This document shows positions 1 through 10,198 of a stretch of 16,061 nucleotides of DNA, piece after piece. The translations under genes and the position numbers were made by a program. This DNA is from Paraclostridium ghonii (GTDB taxonomy: Bacteria; Bacillota; Clostridia; Peptostreptococcales; Peptostreptococcaceae). The notes below the pieces were generated by a model. The model was not told where the DNA came from, did not search any database, and saw only the letters and a list, made by a program, of their open reading frames with translations. The stretch lies in NCBI RefSeq assembly GCF_023653455.1, contig NZ_JAKEDR010000068.1:1-16061 (forward strand), given 5' to 3'. Each line of letters begins with the position of its first letter. The first letter of the stretch is position 1.

Positions 1-814
1 CATCTATATAAGTTAATATTTTATTATTTTTTTTAGAATACTGAAGTGCTATTCTAGCTTCTTGATATGATTTATGTGTGTCGTATAAATCTTTTAATCT
101 TCCTACTCCACCATTTAAATTGTCTTTATATTTATTAAGTATGTCCATATAAACAAGTTTAAGTTTTTCATACTTTTGCTCATTTACTAAAGCTATAAAT
201 TTATTAGGATAAATATATATTTTAAAAATATTACCTATAGAATCAAATACTTTTCTTATATCTTCTTCTATAATTTCTACTTGTTTATCATTATGATTTT
301 TTTTAATTTTCATTACTACAACAGCAAACTTTTGATTTACATTTATTCCAAATTGTTCTAAAATGCTTTCGATTTCATTTTTATCTTCTATACTGTCATA
401 TATAAGTGATTTAACTACATAGTTTATTCTTTGTTTATCTGCTTCATATTTATAGTTTAACTCTTGCTCTTTTATAAATATTTCGGTTATCTTTGTTATT
501 AAAAAACCATATTTACTTACTTCACCTGGCTCTCCAGTTATTCCTATAGCCCCTATTGCATCTTTATTAATTTTTATAGGATAGTTTATCCCTTTTTTGC
601 TACCTTCATATTCACAGTTATCTTCTACAGTTATATTGTTAAAAGTTTTTACAGCTTTATATCCAGCTTGATGAAATGTATTTAACCTATTTTTATCCGT
701 ACTTCCTATTATCATTCCATTTTTATCAATAAAGTTTATATCCTTGTCTACTATCTCTTTAACTGCATTTACTATTTCTTGAGCTAAGTTTTTACTAATT
801 TTATTTATCGCCAT
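1..814 (-). CDS. CdaR-family sugar diacid-responsive transcriptional regulator (partial, 3' end outside window)
   Basis: An open frame runs from an ATG at 814 off the left edge, giving the first 271 residues. The N-terminus (about residues 1-130) reads as a diacid-recognition domain: NFIDKNGMIIGSTD (27-40), FHQAGYKAV (47-55) and IGAIGITGEPGEVSKYG (87-103) are the hallmark blocks of the CdaR family. The middle is the weakly conserved GGDEF-like region of CdaR/PucR proteins, with GGVGRLKDLYDTHKSYQEA near the cut. The C-terminal helix-turn-helix that should bind DNA is not in the window. Family members activate genes for uptake and breakdown of glycerate, galactarate or glucarate; the effector here cannot be told. 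An AAGG element lies 7-8 bases before the ATG. No convincing sigma-A promoter is visible between the gene and the hairpin array upstream, so its transcript may include part of that array. Confidence 0.85.
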   Translation of the reverse strand, partial: MAINKISKNLAQEIVNAVKEIVDKDINFIDKNGMIIGSTDKNRLNTFHQAGYKAVKTFNNITVEDNCEYEGSKKGINYPIKINKDAIGAIGITGEPGEVSKYGFLITKITEIFIKEQELNYKYEADKQRINYVVKSLIYDSIEDKNEIESILEQFGINVNQKFAVVVMKIKKNHNDKQVEIIEEDIRKVFDSIGNIFKIYIYPNKFIALVNEQKYEKLKLVYMDILNKYKDNLNGGVGRLKDLYDTHKSYQEARIALQYSKKNNKILTYID

Positions 815-875
815 AGACTAACCTTCTTTTTAATAATTTAATATAATAAACCAAATCTCCTAGTGTTCATATATA

Positions 876-1268
876 AGTTTTACCAATTTTTAAATAATTT
901 TTCAGCTTTGAGAGTAAAACTTTCATTTTATAACTCCACGTCCGAAGAGTGCATATGTTAGTTTCAGCTCCCTTTAAAGCTTCTTTTCAGCTTTGGAAGC
1001 GAAACTTTCATCGTTCAATCAAACGTCCGAAGGGTGAATATGTTAGTTTCAGCTCCCTTTAAAGCTTCTTTTCAGCTTTGGAAGTGAAACTTCCATCTTT
1101 CAATCAAGCGTCCGAAGGGTGCATATATAAGTTTCAGCGACTTTCAAAGCTTTTTTTCAGCTTTAGGCGCGAAACTTTCATCTTTCAACCAAAGGTCCGA
1201 AGGGTGAATATGTTAGTTTCAGCGCCCTTTAAAGCTTCTTTTCAGCTTTGGAAGCGAAACTAACATAT
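876..1268. repeat. 85-bp tandem array of five hairpin-forming elements
   Basis: The motif CAGCTTT recurs at 903, 988, 1073, 1158 and 1243, an exact 85-bp period. Each unit has a left arm AGTTT(C) starting at 876, 960, 1045, 1130 and 1215 and a right arm (G)AAACT ending at about 922, 1006, 1091, 1176 and 1261, so each can fold into a hairpin of about 47 nt. In units 2-5 an inner stem pairs AAAGCT with AGCTTT across a 7-nt loop. Units are joined by a conserved linker of about 38 nt with core TCCGAAGGGTG. The last unit has a perfect 13-bp outer stem (1208-1220 with 1256-1268). The array fills the space between the eno terminator and the CdaR-like gene. No open frame in it looks like a real gene. 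Function is unknown; a structured RNA leader, a family of palindromic repeats or protein-binding sites are all possible. Confidence 0.9.
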
Positions 1269-1292
1269 CCACCCGAGGACCCCCGTAAAGTG

Positions 1293-1326
1293 TAAAAGAG
1301 CCCCAGTAAAACCAAGGCTCTTTTTA
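1293..1326 (-). terminator. intrinsic terminator of eno
   Basis: On the minus strand GAGCCTTGG pairs with CTGGGGCTC (nine pairs including G-U) around a TTTTA loop and is followed by TTTT. A run of T also follows the stem on the plus strand, so it may work in both directions. It lies 24 bases past the eno stop and closes the glycolytic operon. Confidence 0.85.
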
Positions 1327-1349
1327 GCATTTATCTATTTTATTTGAGG

Positions 1350-2669
<1,320 letters not shown>

Positions 2670-2750
2670 TTAAAGTTTTAAATATATATCTATATTATAT
2701 TATAATTTTTGTAAAATAATAGTGTTTATTGTAATAATTTGAATATTACA

Positions 2751-4280
2751 TTATTTTTGTATTAATGAATCTCCAGTTATCTCTTCTGGTTTTTGTAAAT
2801 CCATTATATCAAGTACAGTTGATGCTATATCAGATAATCTTCCATCTTCTCTAAGATTAGATGATTTATATTGTTCCCCAACAACTATAAATGGTACTGG
2901 ATTAGTTGAGTGTGCTGTTATAGTTGTTTTAGTTTCAGGATCTTGCATTAATTCTGCATTACCGTGGTCTGCAGTTATTAAAGCAACGCCACCTTTTTCT
3001 AAAATTTTATCTGTAACTTGTCCAACACATTTATCAACTTCCTCTACAGCCTTAACTGCTGCTTCTACAACTCCAGTATGTCCAACCATATCTGGGTTAG
3101 CATAGTTAAGAACTATAAAGTCATATTTATCTTCATCTATAGCTTTTAACATTTTTTCAGTTAATTCATCAGCACTCATTTCAGGTTGTAAATCATATGT
3201 TGCAACCTTTGGAGATGGTACTAATAATCTATCTTCACCTTTGTTTGGTTCTTCAACGCCACCATTAAAGAAGAAAGTAACATGTGCATATTTTTCTGTT
3301 TCAGCAGCTCTTAATTGAGTCTTACCGTTTTTAGCTAAATATTCTCCTAATGTATTTTCTAAGCTTTGTGGTTTGAATGCTACGTGAACATTTTTTATAG
3401 TTATATCATATGTAGTTAAGCAAACAAAGTAAGTTTTAATACATGGTTTTTCAAATCCAACAAATTCATCGCAAACTAATGCTCTTGTTATTTGTCTTGC
3501 TCTATCTGGTCTAAAGTTACCAAATATTATAGAGTCATTTTCTTTTATAAGTCCTAATGGATTTCCGTCTTCAACTATTACAGTTGGTAGTACGAATTCA
3601 TCAGTCTTATCTTCTTTATAAGCTTTTTCTACTGCTTCTTTTGCAGAAGTAGCAGTTTCACCTTTTCCATCAACCATAGCTTCATAAGCTAGTTGTATTC
3701 TTTCCCATCTTTTATCTCTATCCATAGCATAGTATCTTCCAGATACAGATGCAAATTTCCCTACTCCTACTTCTTTCATGCATTTTTCAACATCTTCGAT
3801 ATATGTTAAAGCACTTTTTGGATCAGTGTCTCTACCATCTGTAAATGCATGAACATATACATTTTCAACACCATTTTCTTTAGCCATTTTTATTAAAGCT
3901 TTTAAATGGTCTATGTGTGAATGAACTCCCCCATCAGATAATAATCCCATTAAATGAAGTGAATGTTCTTTTCCATTTTTCATTGCTTCTAGTAAGACAT
4001 CATTTTCGAAAAGCTCTCCATCTTCTATTGCCTTACTAACTCTAGTTAAATCTTGATATACTATTCTTCCTGCTCCGATGTTTGTGTGCCCTACTTCTGA
4101 GTTACCCATTTGTCCATCTGGAAGACCAACATCAAGACCACTAGCTTGTATTAAAGTATGAGGGTAGTTTTCATGTAATTTGTCTAAGTTAGGAGTTTTT
4201 GCACTTGCTACTGCATTTCCTATCTTTACTTCACTACATCCAAAACCATCCATTATTATCAATGCTACTGGTTTTTTCAT
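2751..4280 (-). CDS. gpmI: 2,3-bisphosphoglycerate-independent phosphoglycerate mutase
   Basis: This is the Mn2+-dependent mutase that interconverts 3- and 2-phosphoglycerate, an alkaline-phosphatase-superfamily enzyme and the form typical of spore formers. The 509-residue protein shows the metal-site aspartate D11 in IIMDGFG, the phospho-serine nucleophile S61 in GQMGNSEVGHTN, and the second metal site ITADHGNAE near the C-terminus. The frame could begin at a GTG (4292), but that codon overlaps the Shine-Dalgarno AAGGAG (4292-4297). The ATG at 4280 lies 11 bases past it and is preferred. The ribosome binding site overlaps the tpi stop codon and only 15 bases separate the two genes, which suggests translational coupling. 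Confidence 0.97.
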   Translation of the reverse strand: MKKPVALIIMDGFGCSEVKIGNAVASAKTPNLDKLHENYPHTLIQASGLDVGLPDGQMGNSEVGHTNIGAGRIVYQDLTRVSKAIEDGELFENDVLLEAMKNGKEHSLHLMGLLSDGGVHSHIDHLKALIKMAKENGVENVYVHAFTDGRDTDPKSALTYIEDVEKCMKEVGVGKFASVSGRYYAMDRDKRWERIQLAYEAMVDGKGETATSAKEAVEKAYKEDKTDEFVLPTVIVEDGNPLGLIKENDSIIFGNFRPDRARQITRALVCDEFVGFEKPCIKTYFVCLTTYDITIKNVHVAFKPQSLENTLGEYLAKNGKTQLRAAETEKYAHVTFFFNGGVEEPNKGEDRLLVPSPKVATYDLQPEMSADELTEKMLKAIDEDKYDFIVLNYANPDMVGHTGVVEAAVKAVEEVDKCVGQVTDKILEKGGVALITADHGNAELMQDPETKTTITAHSTNPVPFIVVGEQYKSSNLREDGRLSDIASTVLDIMDLQKPEEITGDSLIQK

Positions 4281-4295
4281 GTCTTTTTTCACTCC

Positions 4296-5042
4296 TTAGA
4301 AATTAACAAGTTCTGTGAAGTCAGCTGGTTGTAGACTAGCTCCACCAACTAAAGCTCCATCTATATCAGTTTGGTTCATTATTTCAGATACATTAGAAGG
4401 TTTTACACTTCCTCCATATTGTATTCTTACTTCTTCTGATATTTCTTCTCCGTATAATCCTTTAACTACTTCTCTAACATATGCTATTACATCGTTAGCT
4501 TGTTCAGCAGTTGCAGTTTTTCCAGTTCCTATAGCCCATATTGGTTCATAAGCTATAACAACTTTTTTCATATCTTGTGCAGTTACATTTTCTAAAGCTT
4601 TTTCAGTTTGAACTTTACAAACATCTTTAGTTTTATCTGCTTCTCTTTCTTCTAAAGTTTCACCTATACATAATATTGGGTCTATTCCAGCTTCTAAAGC
4701 TTTTAATACCTTCTTGTTTACTGTTTCATTAGTTTCATTAAAGTATTGTCTTCTTTCAGAATGTCCTAATACTACATAATCTATATCTAATTCTTTTAAC
4801 ATAGGTGCAGATATTTCTCCTGTAAAGGCTCCGTTATCTGCATAGTGCATATTTTGAGCACCTATTTTTATAGGTGTTCCTTTTGTAGCTTCCTTTAAAT
4901 CTTTTAGTAAAGTGAAAGGAGCACATATAACTGCTTCTACATCTGTATTATTTATTTTTCCTTTTATCTCATTAACAAACTCTACAGCTTCTGCTATAGT
5001 TTTGTGCATTTTCCAGTTTCCTGCTATTATAGGTTTTCTCAT
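4296..5042 (-). CDS. tpiA: triosephosphate isomerase
   Basis: The enzyme interconverts dihydroxyacetone phosphate and glyceraldehyde-3-phosphate in glycolysis. The 248-residue TIM-barrel protein carries N9 and K11 in AGNWKMHK, the electrophile H94 in LGHSERR, the catalytic base E166 in [11 protein letters not shown], and the phosphate-gripping IQYGGSVK. An ATG at 5057 lies upstream in frame, but GGAGG (5051-5055) is 8 bases before the ATG at 5042, so that is the start. The gene sits between pgk and gpmI. A 12-bp perfect stem lies in the leader between it and pgk. Confidence 0.97.
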   Translation of the reverse strand: MRKPIIAGNWKMHKTIAEAVEFVNEIKGKINNTDVEAVICAPFTLLKDLKEATKGTPIKIGAQNMHYADNGAFTGEISAPMLKELDIDYVVLGHSERRQYFNETNETVNKKVLKALEAGIDPILCIGETLEEREADKTKDVCKVQTEKALENVTAQDMKKVVIAYEPIWAIGTGKTATAEQANDVIAYVREVVKGLYGEEISEEVRIQYGGSVKPSNVSEIMNQTDIDGALVGGASLQPADFTELVNF

Positions 5043-5086
5043 TTTAATTTCCTCCATTACTATAAATTAACTATAGTACTTTTTTA

Positions 5087-5121
5087 CTTACGGTAGATGT
5101 GGTAGTTTTATCTACCGTAAG
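5087..5121. other. 12-bp perfect stem-loop between pgk and tpi
   Basis: The arm CTTACGGTAGAT (5087-5098) is repeated in reverse complement at 5110-5121 with an 11-nt loop. On the operon strand the stem is followed by TAAAAAAG, not a U-tract, so it does not look like a terminator for the operon. On the plus strand CTTTTTATA follows, so it could stop antisense transcription. It is more likely an mRNA processing or stability element inside the operon. Confidence 0.7.
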
Positions 5122-5157
5122 CTTTTTATATTAAAATTATTGATAAAATTTAAGGCT

Positions 5158-6357
5158 TTATTTATTATCTAGTGCTGATATACCTGGTAATTCTTTACCT
5201 TCTAAGAATTCTAGAGAAGCTCCTCCACCAGTAGAAACATGAGTCATATTATCTCCAAATCCTAATTGGTTAACAGCTGCAGCAGAGTCTCCTCCACCTA
5301 TTACTGTTGTAGCATTTTCTAAAGCTGCCATAGTTTTAGCAACAGCTAATGTTCCTTTTGCAAAGTTTTCAAATTCGAAAACTCCCATAGGTCCATTCCA
5401 TACTATTGTTTTAGAAGCATTTACTGTATTTACATACTCTTCTATAGTTTTTGGTCCTATATCTAGTCCCATGAATCCTTCTGGTATGTTAGCATCTTCA
5501 GTTATAACTGGATAAACATCTGCAAATTTATTACTAACAGCATTGTCTATTGGTAATAATAATTTAACACCTTTAGCTTTTGCTTTTTCCATCATTTCTT
5601 TAGCATATTCTACCTTTTCTTCTTCAACTAAAGAAGTTCCTATTTGGTATCCTTGAGCTTTTAAGAATGTGTAAGCCATTCCTCCACCTATTATTAGATT
5701 GTCTACTTTTTCTAATAATTCATTTATAACTGCTATCTTATCAGAAACTTTTGCTCCTCCTAATATAGCAGTGAAAGGTCTTACAGGATTAGCTACAGCT
5801 TCTCCTAAGAATTTTAATTCTTTTTGTATTAAGTATCCGCAAACTCTTTCATTTAAGAATTCTCCAGCACCAACTGTTGAACAGTGAGCTCTGTGAGCAG
5901 TTCCGAATGCATCATTTACAAATATTTCAGCTAATGAAGCTAACTCTTTAGAGAAGTTTTCTTCATTTTTAGTTTCTTCTTTTCTATATCTAGTATTTTC
6001 TAATAATACTAAATCTCCGTTTTGCATTTTTTCTATAGCAGCTTTTGCATTTTCTCCTACAACGTTTTCGTCAGCTGCAAATACTACTTCTTTTACTAAC
6101 ATCTCAGATAATCTTTTAGCTACCGGTGCTAAAGATAATTCTGGTTTAGCTTCACCTTTTGGCTTTCCTAAGTGAGAGCATAATATAACTTTTGCTCCAT
6201 TGTCTACTAAGTATTTTATAGTAGGCATAGCTCCATTTAATCTATTTTCATCCGTTATAACTCCATCCTTTAATGGCACGTTGAAGTCACATCTAACTAA
6301 AACTTTTTTTCCACACACATTTATATCTTCTATTGTTTTTTTATTAAGCATTGACAT
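5158..6357 (-). CDS. pgk: phosphoglycerate kinase
   Basis: Phosphoglycerate kinase makes ATP from 1,3-bisphosphoglycerate and ADP. The product is 399 residues, near the usual 394-400. Landmarks are [13 protein letters not shown] at the N-terminus (substrate-binding arginine and aspartate), [24 protein letters not shown] and the nucleotide loop [15 protein letters not shown] near the C-terminus. The frame extends up to an ATG at 6390, but AGGAG (6366-6370) lies 8 bases before the ATG at 6357, which I take as the start; a second ATG two codons later is less well spaced. It follows gap after an intrinsic terminator, so pgk depends on read-through or on a promoter in the AT-rich 70 bp before it. 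Confidence 0.97.
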   Translation of the reverse strand: MSMLNKKTIEDINVCGKKVLVRCDFNVPLKDGVITDENRLNGAMPTIKYLVDNGAKVILCSHLGKPKGEAKPELSLAPVAKRLSEMLVKEVVFAADENVVGENAKAAIEKMQNGDLVLLENTRYRKEETKNEENFSKELASLAEIFVNDAFGTAHRAHCSTVGAGEFLNERVCGYLIQKELKFLGEAVANPVRPFTAILGGAKVSDKIAVINELLEKVDNLIIGGGMAYTFLKAQGYQIGTSLVEEEKVEYAKEMMEKAKAKGVKLLLPIDNAVSNKFADVYPVITEDANIPEGFMGLDIGPKTIEEYVNTVNASKTIVWNGPMGVFEFENFAKGTLAVAKTMAALENATTVIGGGDSAAAVNQLGFGDNMTHVSTGGGASLEFLEGKELPGISALDNK

Positions 6358-6443
6358 GGTCCTATCTCCTCTAAAAAAAATATTTTCCATAATTTAATAT
6401 TCCATATTTATATATTTTTGTCTACAAATGTTTATCATGTTTA

Positions 6444-6491
6444 TTAAAAAAGTCCAGAGCCCGTAGTATCAAACTACAAACCCGGACTTTT
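6444..6491 (-). terminator. intrinsic terminator between gap and pgk
   Basis: On the minus strand AAAAGTCC pairs with GGACTTTT (6484-6491 with 6448-6455). An inner stem GTAGT/ACTAC is separated from it by a G-rich internal loop, and a TTTTTT tract ends the structure. It lies 27 bases past the gap stop. A partial terminator here would keep gap mRNA more abundant than the distal genes. Only a weak TAGACA / AATATT promoter-like pair is visible after it. Confidence 0.8.
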
Positions 6492-6518
6492 GTAAAGCCT
6501 GTTTACTTTTATTAAGAA

Positions 6519-7565
<1,047 letters not shown>

Positions 7566-7579
7566 CTAGCTTTAGCTAG
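7566..7579 (-). other. short hairpin between cggR and gap
   Basis: CTAGC-TTTA-GCTAG forms a 5-bp stem with a 4-nt loop, 7 bases past the cggR stop. In Bacillus subtilis the cggR-gapA mRNA is cut near this point and a downstream stem protects gapA mRNA. A similar role is inferred from position only. Confidence 0.4.
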
Positions 7580-7586
7580 TTATTAA

Positions 7587-8609
7587 CTAATTTAATTCTA
7601 ATATTTTATAAGCACTTTCTTCATCTGTAATTATGACCATATTATCATTTAACTTTGATATTGCAGTAACTGCTTCTGCTTTGCTTGCTCCTGCAAATAT
7701 TGCTATGTTATTTTTTACAGATTTAAATGTTTCTAGTTTTATTCCTACAGTATTTAATTCATATACTATTTCACCATTTTTATTAAAATAATATCCAAAA
7801 GCTTCTCCTACAGCTCCTTTAGATAAAATTTCTTCTACTTGTGATTTTGGAAGTTTTCTTCTAGTAGCCATTTCATCGGCTCTTCCAATTCCAAATACAA
7901 GTATATCTGTCTTTAAAACATAACTTAGAGTTTTGTTTATTTCTGGTTCTAAACTAAGTGTTTTCATTGCTTCTACACCTAGTTCATCAGGTACATGAAG
8001 TAGTTTGTAATGTGCTCCTAATTTTTTACCCAATATAGCTACTATATTATTTGATTGAGTTTCTACATCTTTTCCGACTCCTCCTCTAGCAGGAACTATA
8101 GTCGTTTGATTGTATTTTTTGTCAATTTTTAAACTGTTAGCAAACTCTCGCATAGTACTTCCACCAGTTATTGATACAATACTTTTATCTTTTAATATAC
8201 TTAGGAAGTATTCAGCTGCTTGTTTTGCTATATCTTTTAACAAGCTTTCATTTTTTTCAAAATTACCAGGAACTACTATAACTTTTTTAATTCCTAGTTT
8301 ATCTCTAACTCTATTTTGTAGCTGTGAAAGACCCATGACATCATTCATAATATCTTTAAGTTGATCTAAAAGTTCTAACCCTTCTTCTGTCACTGTCATA
8401 CCTGATACAGCTACATTTATTAGGTTTTGTTCTTTTAAAACTTCCGTTTCAGATCTTACTATTCTTTCGCTAATATCTAGCATATTTGATAACGTACGTC
8501 TTCCTATTGGTTCACTTAAAGATATCTGTCTTAAAATTGAATATCTTCGTTCCATAATCTCTACCACCTGTGGAATTAATTTCTTTTGTATATTAATTAA
8601 GTCATTCAT
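7587..8609 (-). CDS. cggR: central glycolytic genes regulator CggR
   Basis: CggR is a SorC/DeoR-type repressor that blocks the gap operon until fructose-1,6-bisphosphate binds. The 340-residue product has an N-terminal winged helix whose EPIGRRTLSNMLDISERIVR (about 34-53) closely follows Bacillus CggR. A C-terminal sugar-phosphate domain contains SITGGSTMREFA and the basic loop ATRRKLPKSQVEEIL. AAGGAG lies 9 bases before the ATG. It is the first gene of the operon, with promoter and operator immediately upstream, so it is autoregulated. No terminator separates it from gap. Confidence 0.95.
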   Translation of the reverse strand: MNDLINIQKKLIPQVVEIMERRYSILRQISLSEPIGRRTLSNMLDISERIVRSETEVLKEQNLINVAVSGMTVTEEGLELLDQLKDIMNDVMGLSQLQNRVRDKLGIKKVIVVPGNFEKNESLLKDIAKQAAEYFLSILKDKSIVSITGGSTMREFANSLKIDKKYNQTTIVPARGGVGKDVETQSNNIVAILGKKLGAHYKLLHVPDELGVEAMKTLSLEPEINKTLSYVLKTDILVFGIGRADEMATRRKLPKSQVEEILSKGAVGEAFGYYFNKNGEIVYELNTVGIKLETFKSVKNNIAIFAGASKAEAVTAISKLNDNMVIITDEESAYKILELN

Positions 8610-8642
8610 TAAAATTTACTCCTTCAATATCAATTCTTTCTC

Positions 8643-8679
8643 GGGACATTTAATGTCCCCTGTTCAGTTTTTAGTCCCA
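8643..8679 (-). promoter_or_regulatory. CggR operator
   Basis: On the minus strand TGGGAC occurs, and 19 bases later GGGGAC-ATTAAA-TGTC. This matches the Bacillus operator pattern CGGGAC-N6-TGTC-N4-CGGGAC-N6-TGTC. The cggR-proximal half is near perfect and also forms the palindrome GGGACATTTAATGTCCC. The promoter-proximal half keeps only the GGGAC part. It lies between the promoter and the cggR start, so bound CggR would act as a roadblock. Confidence 0.85.
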
Positions 8680-8691
8680 CAAGCTAATTCT

Positions 8692-8720
8692 ATTTTATAA
8701 GAAATTCTTATTAATTTCAA
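8692..8720 (-). promoter_or_regulatory. sigma-A promoter of cggR-gap
   Basis: TTGAAA (8715-8720) and TAAAAT (8692-8697) are separated by exactly 17 bases. The predicted start point falls a few bases before the CggR operator, the same arrangement as in Bacillus. Confidence 0.7.
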
Positions 8721-8752
8721 TAGTTTTTAAAATTTTTTTATATTTAATTATT

Positions 8753-10090
8753 TTAATACTCTTTTCTTTTGCTAGATGAAGGTATTTTTAGAGCTTCTCT
8801 ATACTTGGCTACAGTACGTCTAGCTACTGAAATTCCACTTTCTTTTAAAATCTTAGATAGTTGCTCGTCACTTAACGGTTTCTTCTTATTTTCAGACTTT
8901 ATTGTTTCCTTTATTATTTTTTTTATGCTTGTACTAGATGCCATTTCATCGCTTTGAGTTTCAATTGCACTACTAAAAAAGTATTTAAATTCGTAAACTC
9001 CAAATGGAGTTAACATATATTTTCCATTTACTCCTCTACTTACTGTCGATTCGTGACACTCAATTACATGAGCTATATCTTTTAATTTTAGTGGTTTTAT
9101 AAACTGTGGTCCTTTATTAAAAAATTCTTCTTGGCAAGAAACTATTGTCTCTGCAATTTTAAGAATTGTATGGTTTCTACTTTGTATATTTTTTACTAAG
9201 TTAGTTGCAGAATTTAATTTGGATTTTATAAATTCTTTAGCATCATTATCTGATGAGCTATTTTTAAGTATTTCTCTGTAAAAATTATTAATTCTTAACA
9301 TATAAGCATCTTTTTCATTTGTATAAACTACAAATTCATTATCAATTTTTTCAACTATGACATCAGGTTGCACGTATACCGTTTTCTCACTACAACATAA
9401 CCTTCCTGGTCTAGGATCTAATGACTTGATTTTATGAACTAAATTCACACATCTTTGCATTGGAATTTTATGTTTTTTGCTTATTTCTTTAACTTTATTT
9501 AAAGCTATTAAATCTAAATCTTCTTTTATTATATTTATTAAATCCTGGTCATAATCCCCTAGATTTTTAATTTGTATAGTTAAACATTCAGCTAAATTTC
9601 TTGCCCCAACACCTATAGGATCTAACTGTTGAACTTTTTTTAAACAATCCAAAAACGTAGACTCTTCTATATTTAACTCATTTATCATTAATTCTTCTGA
9701 AGATCTTAGATATCCATCTTCATCTAAACTATCAATTATGTAATTACAAACTTCTTTTTCTATATCATTAAGCTTATATAAGCCTATTTGAAGGCTTAAG
9801 TGTTCATATAAATTAACGTCTTCTCTTATTATATTTTCTAGATTTAAATCATTGTCTGGATTATAGTTTGATTCTCTTTTATATCCATTATCCATATTTT
9901 TTACATAAGCTTCCCAATTTACTTCTTCTTTTCGTTCTATATCTAATAAGGGATTTTCTTCTGACTCTTTTCTTATTTCTTCTTCTAATTCAACCTTACT
10001 CATATTAAGTATTGATAATGACTGTTTTAACTGTGTAGTCATAACCAGTTTTTGAGATTGAGTTAATTCTAGCCTATTGTTAAAGTTCAA
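8753..10090 (-). CDS. rpoN: RNA polymerase sigma-54 factor (RpoN/SigL)
   Basis: Sigma-54 directs RNA polymerase to -24/-12 promoters and needs an AAA+ activator. The 445-residue product starts with the glutamine/leucine-rich activator region (LTQSQKLVMTTQLKQSLSIL, then EENPLLD). A core-binding domain follows (EDGYLRS, LDPIGVGARNLAECL), then the DNA-binding domain (KDIAHVIECHESTVSRGVNGKY). It ends with the RpoN box ARRTVAKYRE at 423-432. The start is a TTG at 10090, supported by AGGTGA about 7-8 bases upstream; the next Met would delete part of the activator region. The gene lies just upstream of cggR, separated by the cggR promoter. Its own promoter may lie inside the hslO terminator. Confidence 0.96.
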   Translation of the reverse strand: MNFNNRLELTQSQKLVMTTQLKQSLSILNMSKVELEEEIRKESEENPLLDIERKEEVNWEAYVKNMDNGYKRESNYNPDNDLNLENIIREDVNLYEHLSLQIGLYKLNDIEKEVCNYIIDSLDEDGYLRSSEELMINELNIEESTFLDCLKKVQQLDPIGVGARNLAECLTIQIKNLGDYDQDLINIIKEDLDLIALNKVKEISKKHKIPMQRCVNLVHKIKSLDPRPGRLCCSEKTVYVQPDVIVEKIDNEFVVYTNEKDAYMLRINNFYREILKNSSSDNDAKEFIKSKLNSATNLVKNIQSRNHTILKIAETIVSCQEEFFNKGPQFIKPLKLKDIAHVIECHESTVSRGVNGKYMLTPFGVYEFKYFFSSAIETQSDEMASSTSIKKIIKETIKSENKKKPLSDEQLSKILKESGISVARRTVAKYREALKIPSSSKRKEY

Positions 10091-10123
10091 ATTTTTTCAC
10101 CTCACTTTTTATTTTTTCAATTC

Positions 10124-10186
10124 AAAAAAACCCTTCGCATAAATATATTCTACCATTTGGTATGACTGTTATGCAAAAGGGTTTTA
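10124..10186 (-). terminator. intrinsic terminator of hslO
   Basis: On the minus strand AAAACCCTT...TGCATAA pairs with TTATGC..AAGGGTTTT (about 16 pairs, one bulge), then a TTTTTTT run follows. Inside the loop TACCA and TGGTA form a second small stem. It ends the hslO transcript about 12 bases past its stop. Confidence 0.85.
10147..10176 (-). promoter_or_regulatory. candidate rpoN promoter inside the hslO terminator
   Basis: TTGCAT (10171-10176) and TAGAAT (10147-10152) lie 18 bases apart on the minus strand, inside the terminator hairpin. Only about 33 bases remain between the terminator and rpoN, and they hold no other promoter-like pair. Confidence 0.45.
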
Positions 10187-10198
10187 TTTACCATTTAA

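Noticed and set aside
1078..1263. 61-codon open frame on the plus strand
   Set aside because: It lies wholly in the hairpin repeats, has no ribosome binding site and exists only because 85 bp units lack stops in that frame.
876..1268. Regular repeats as a CRISPR array
   Set aside because: The whole 85-bp unit, including the part that would be spacer, is conserved, repeats are too long, and no cas gene is present.
876..1268. Repeats as integron attC sites
   Set aside because: Stems are palindromic, but the RYYYAAC and GTTRRRY core sites are not in the right places and no gene cassettes lie between units.
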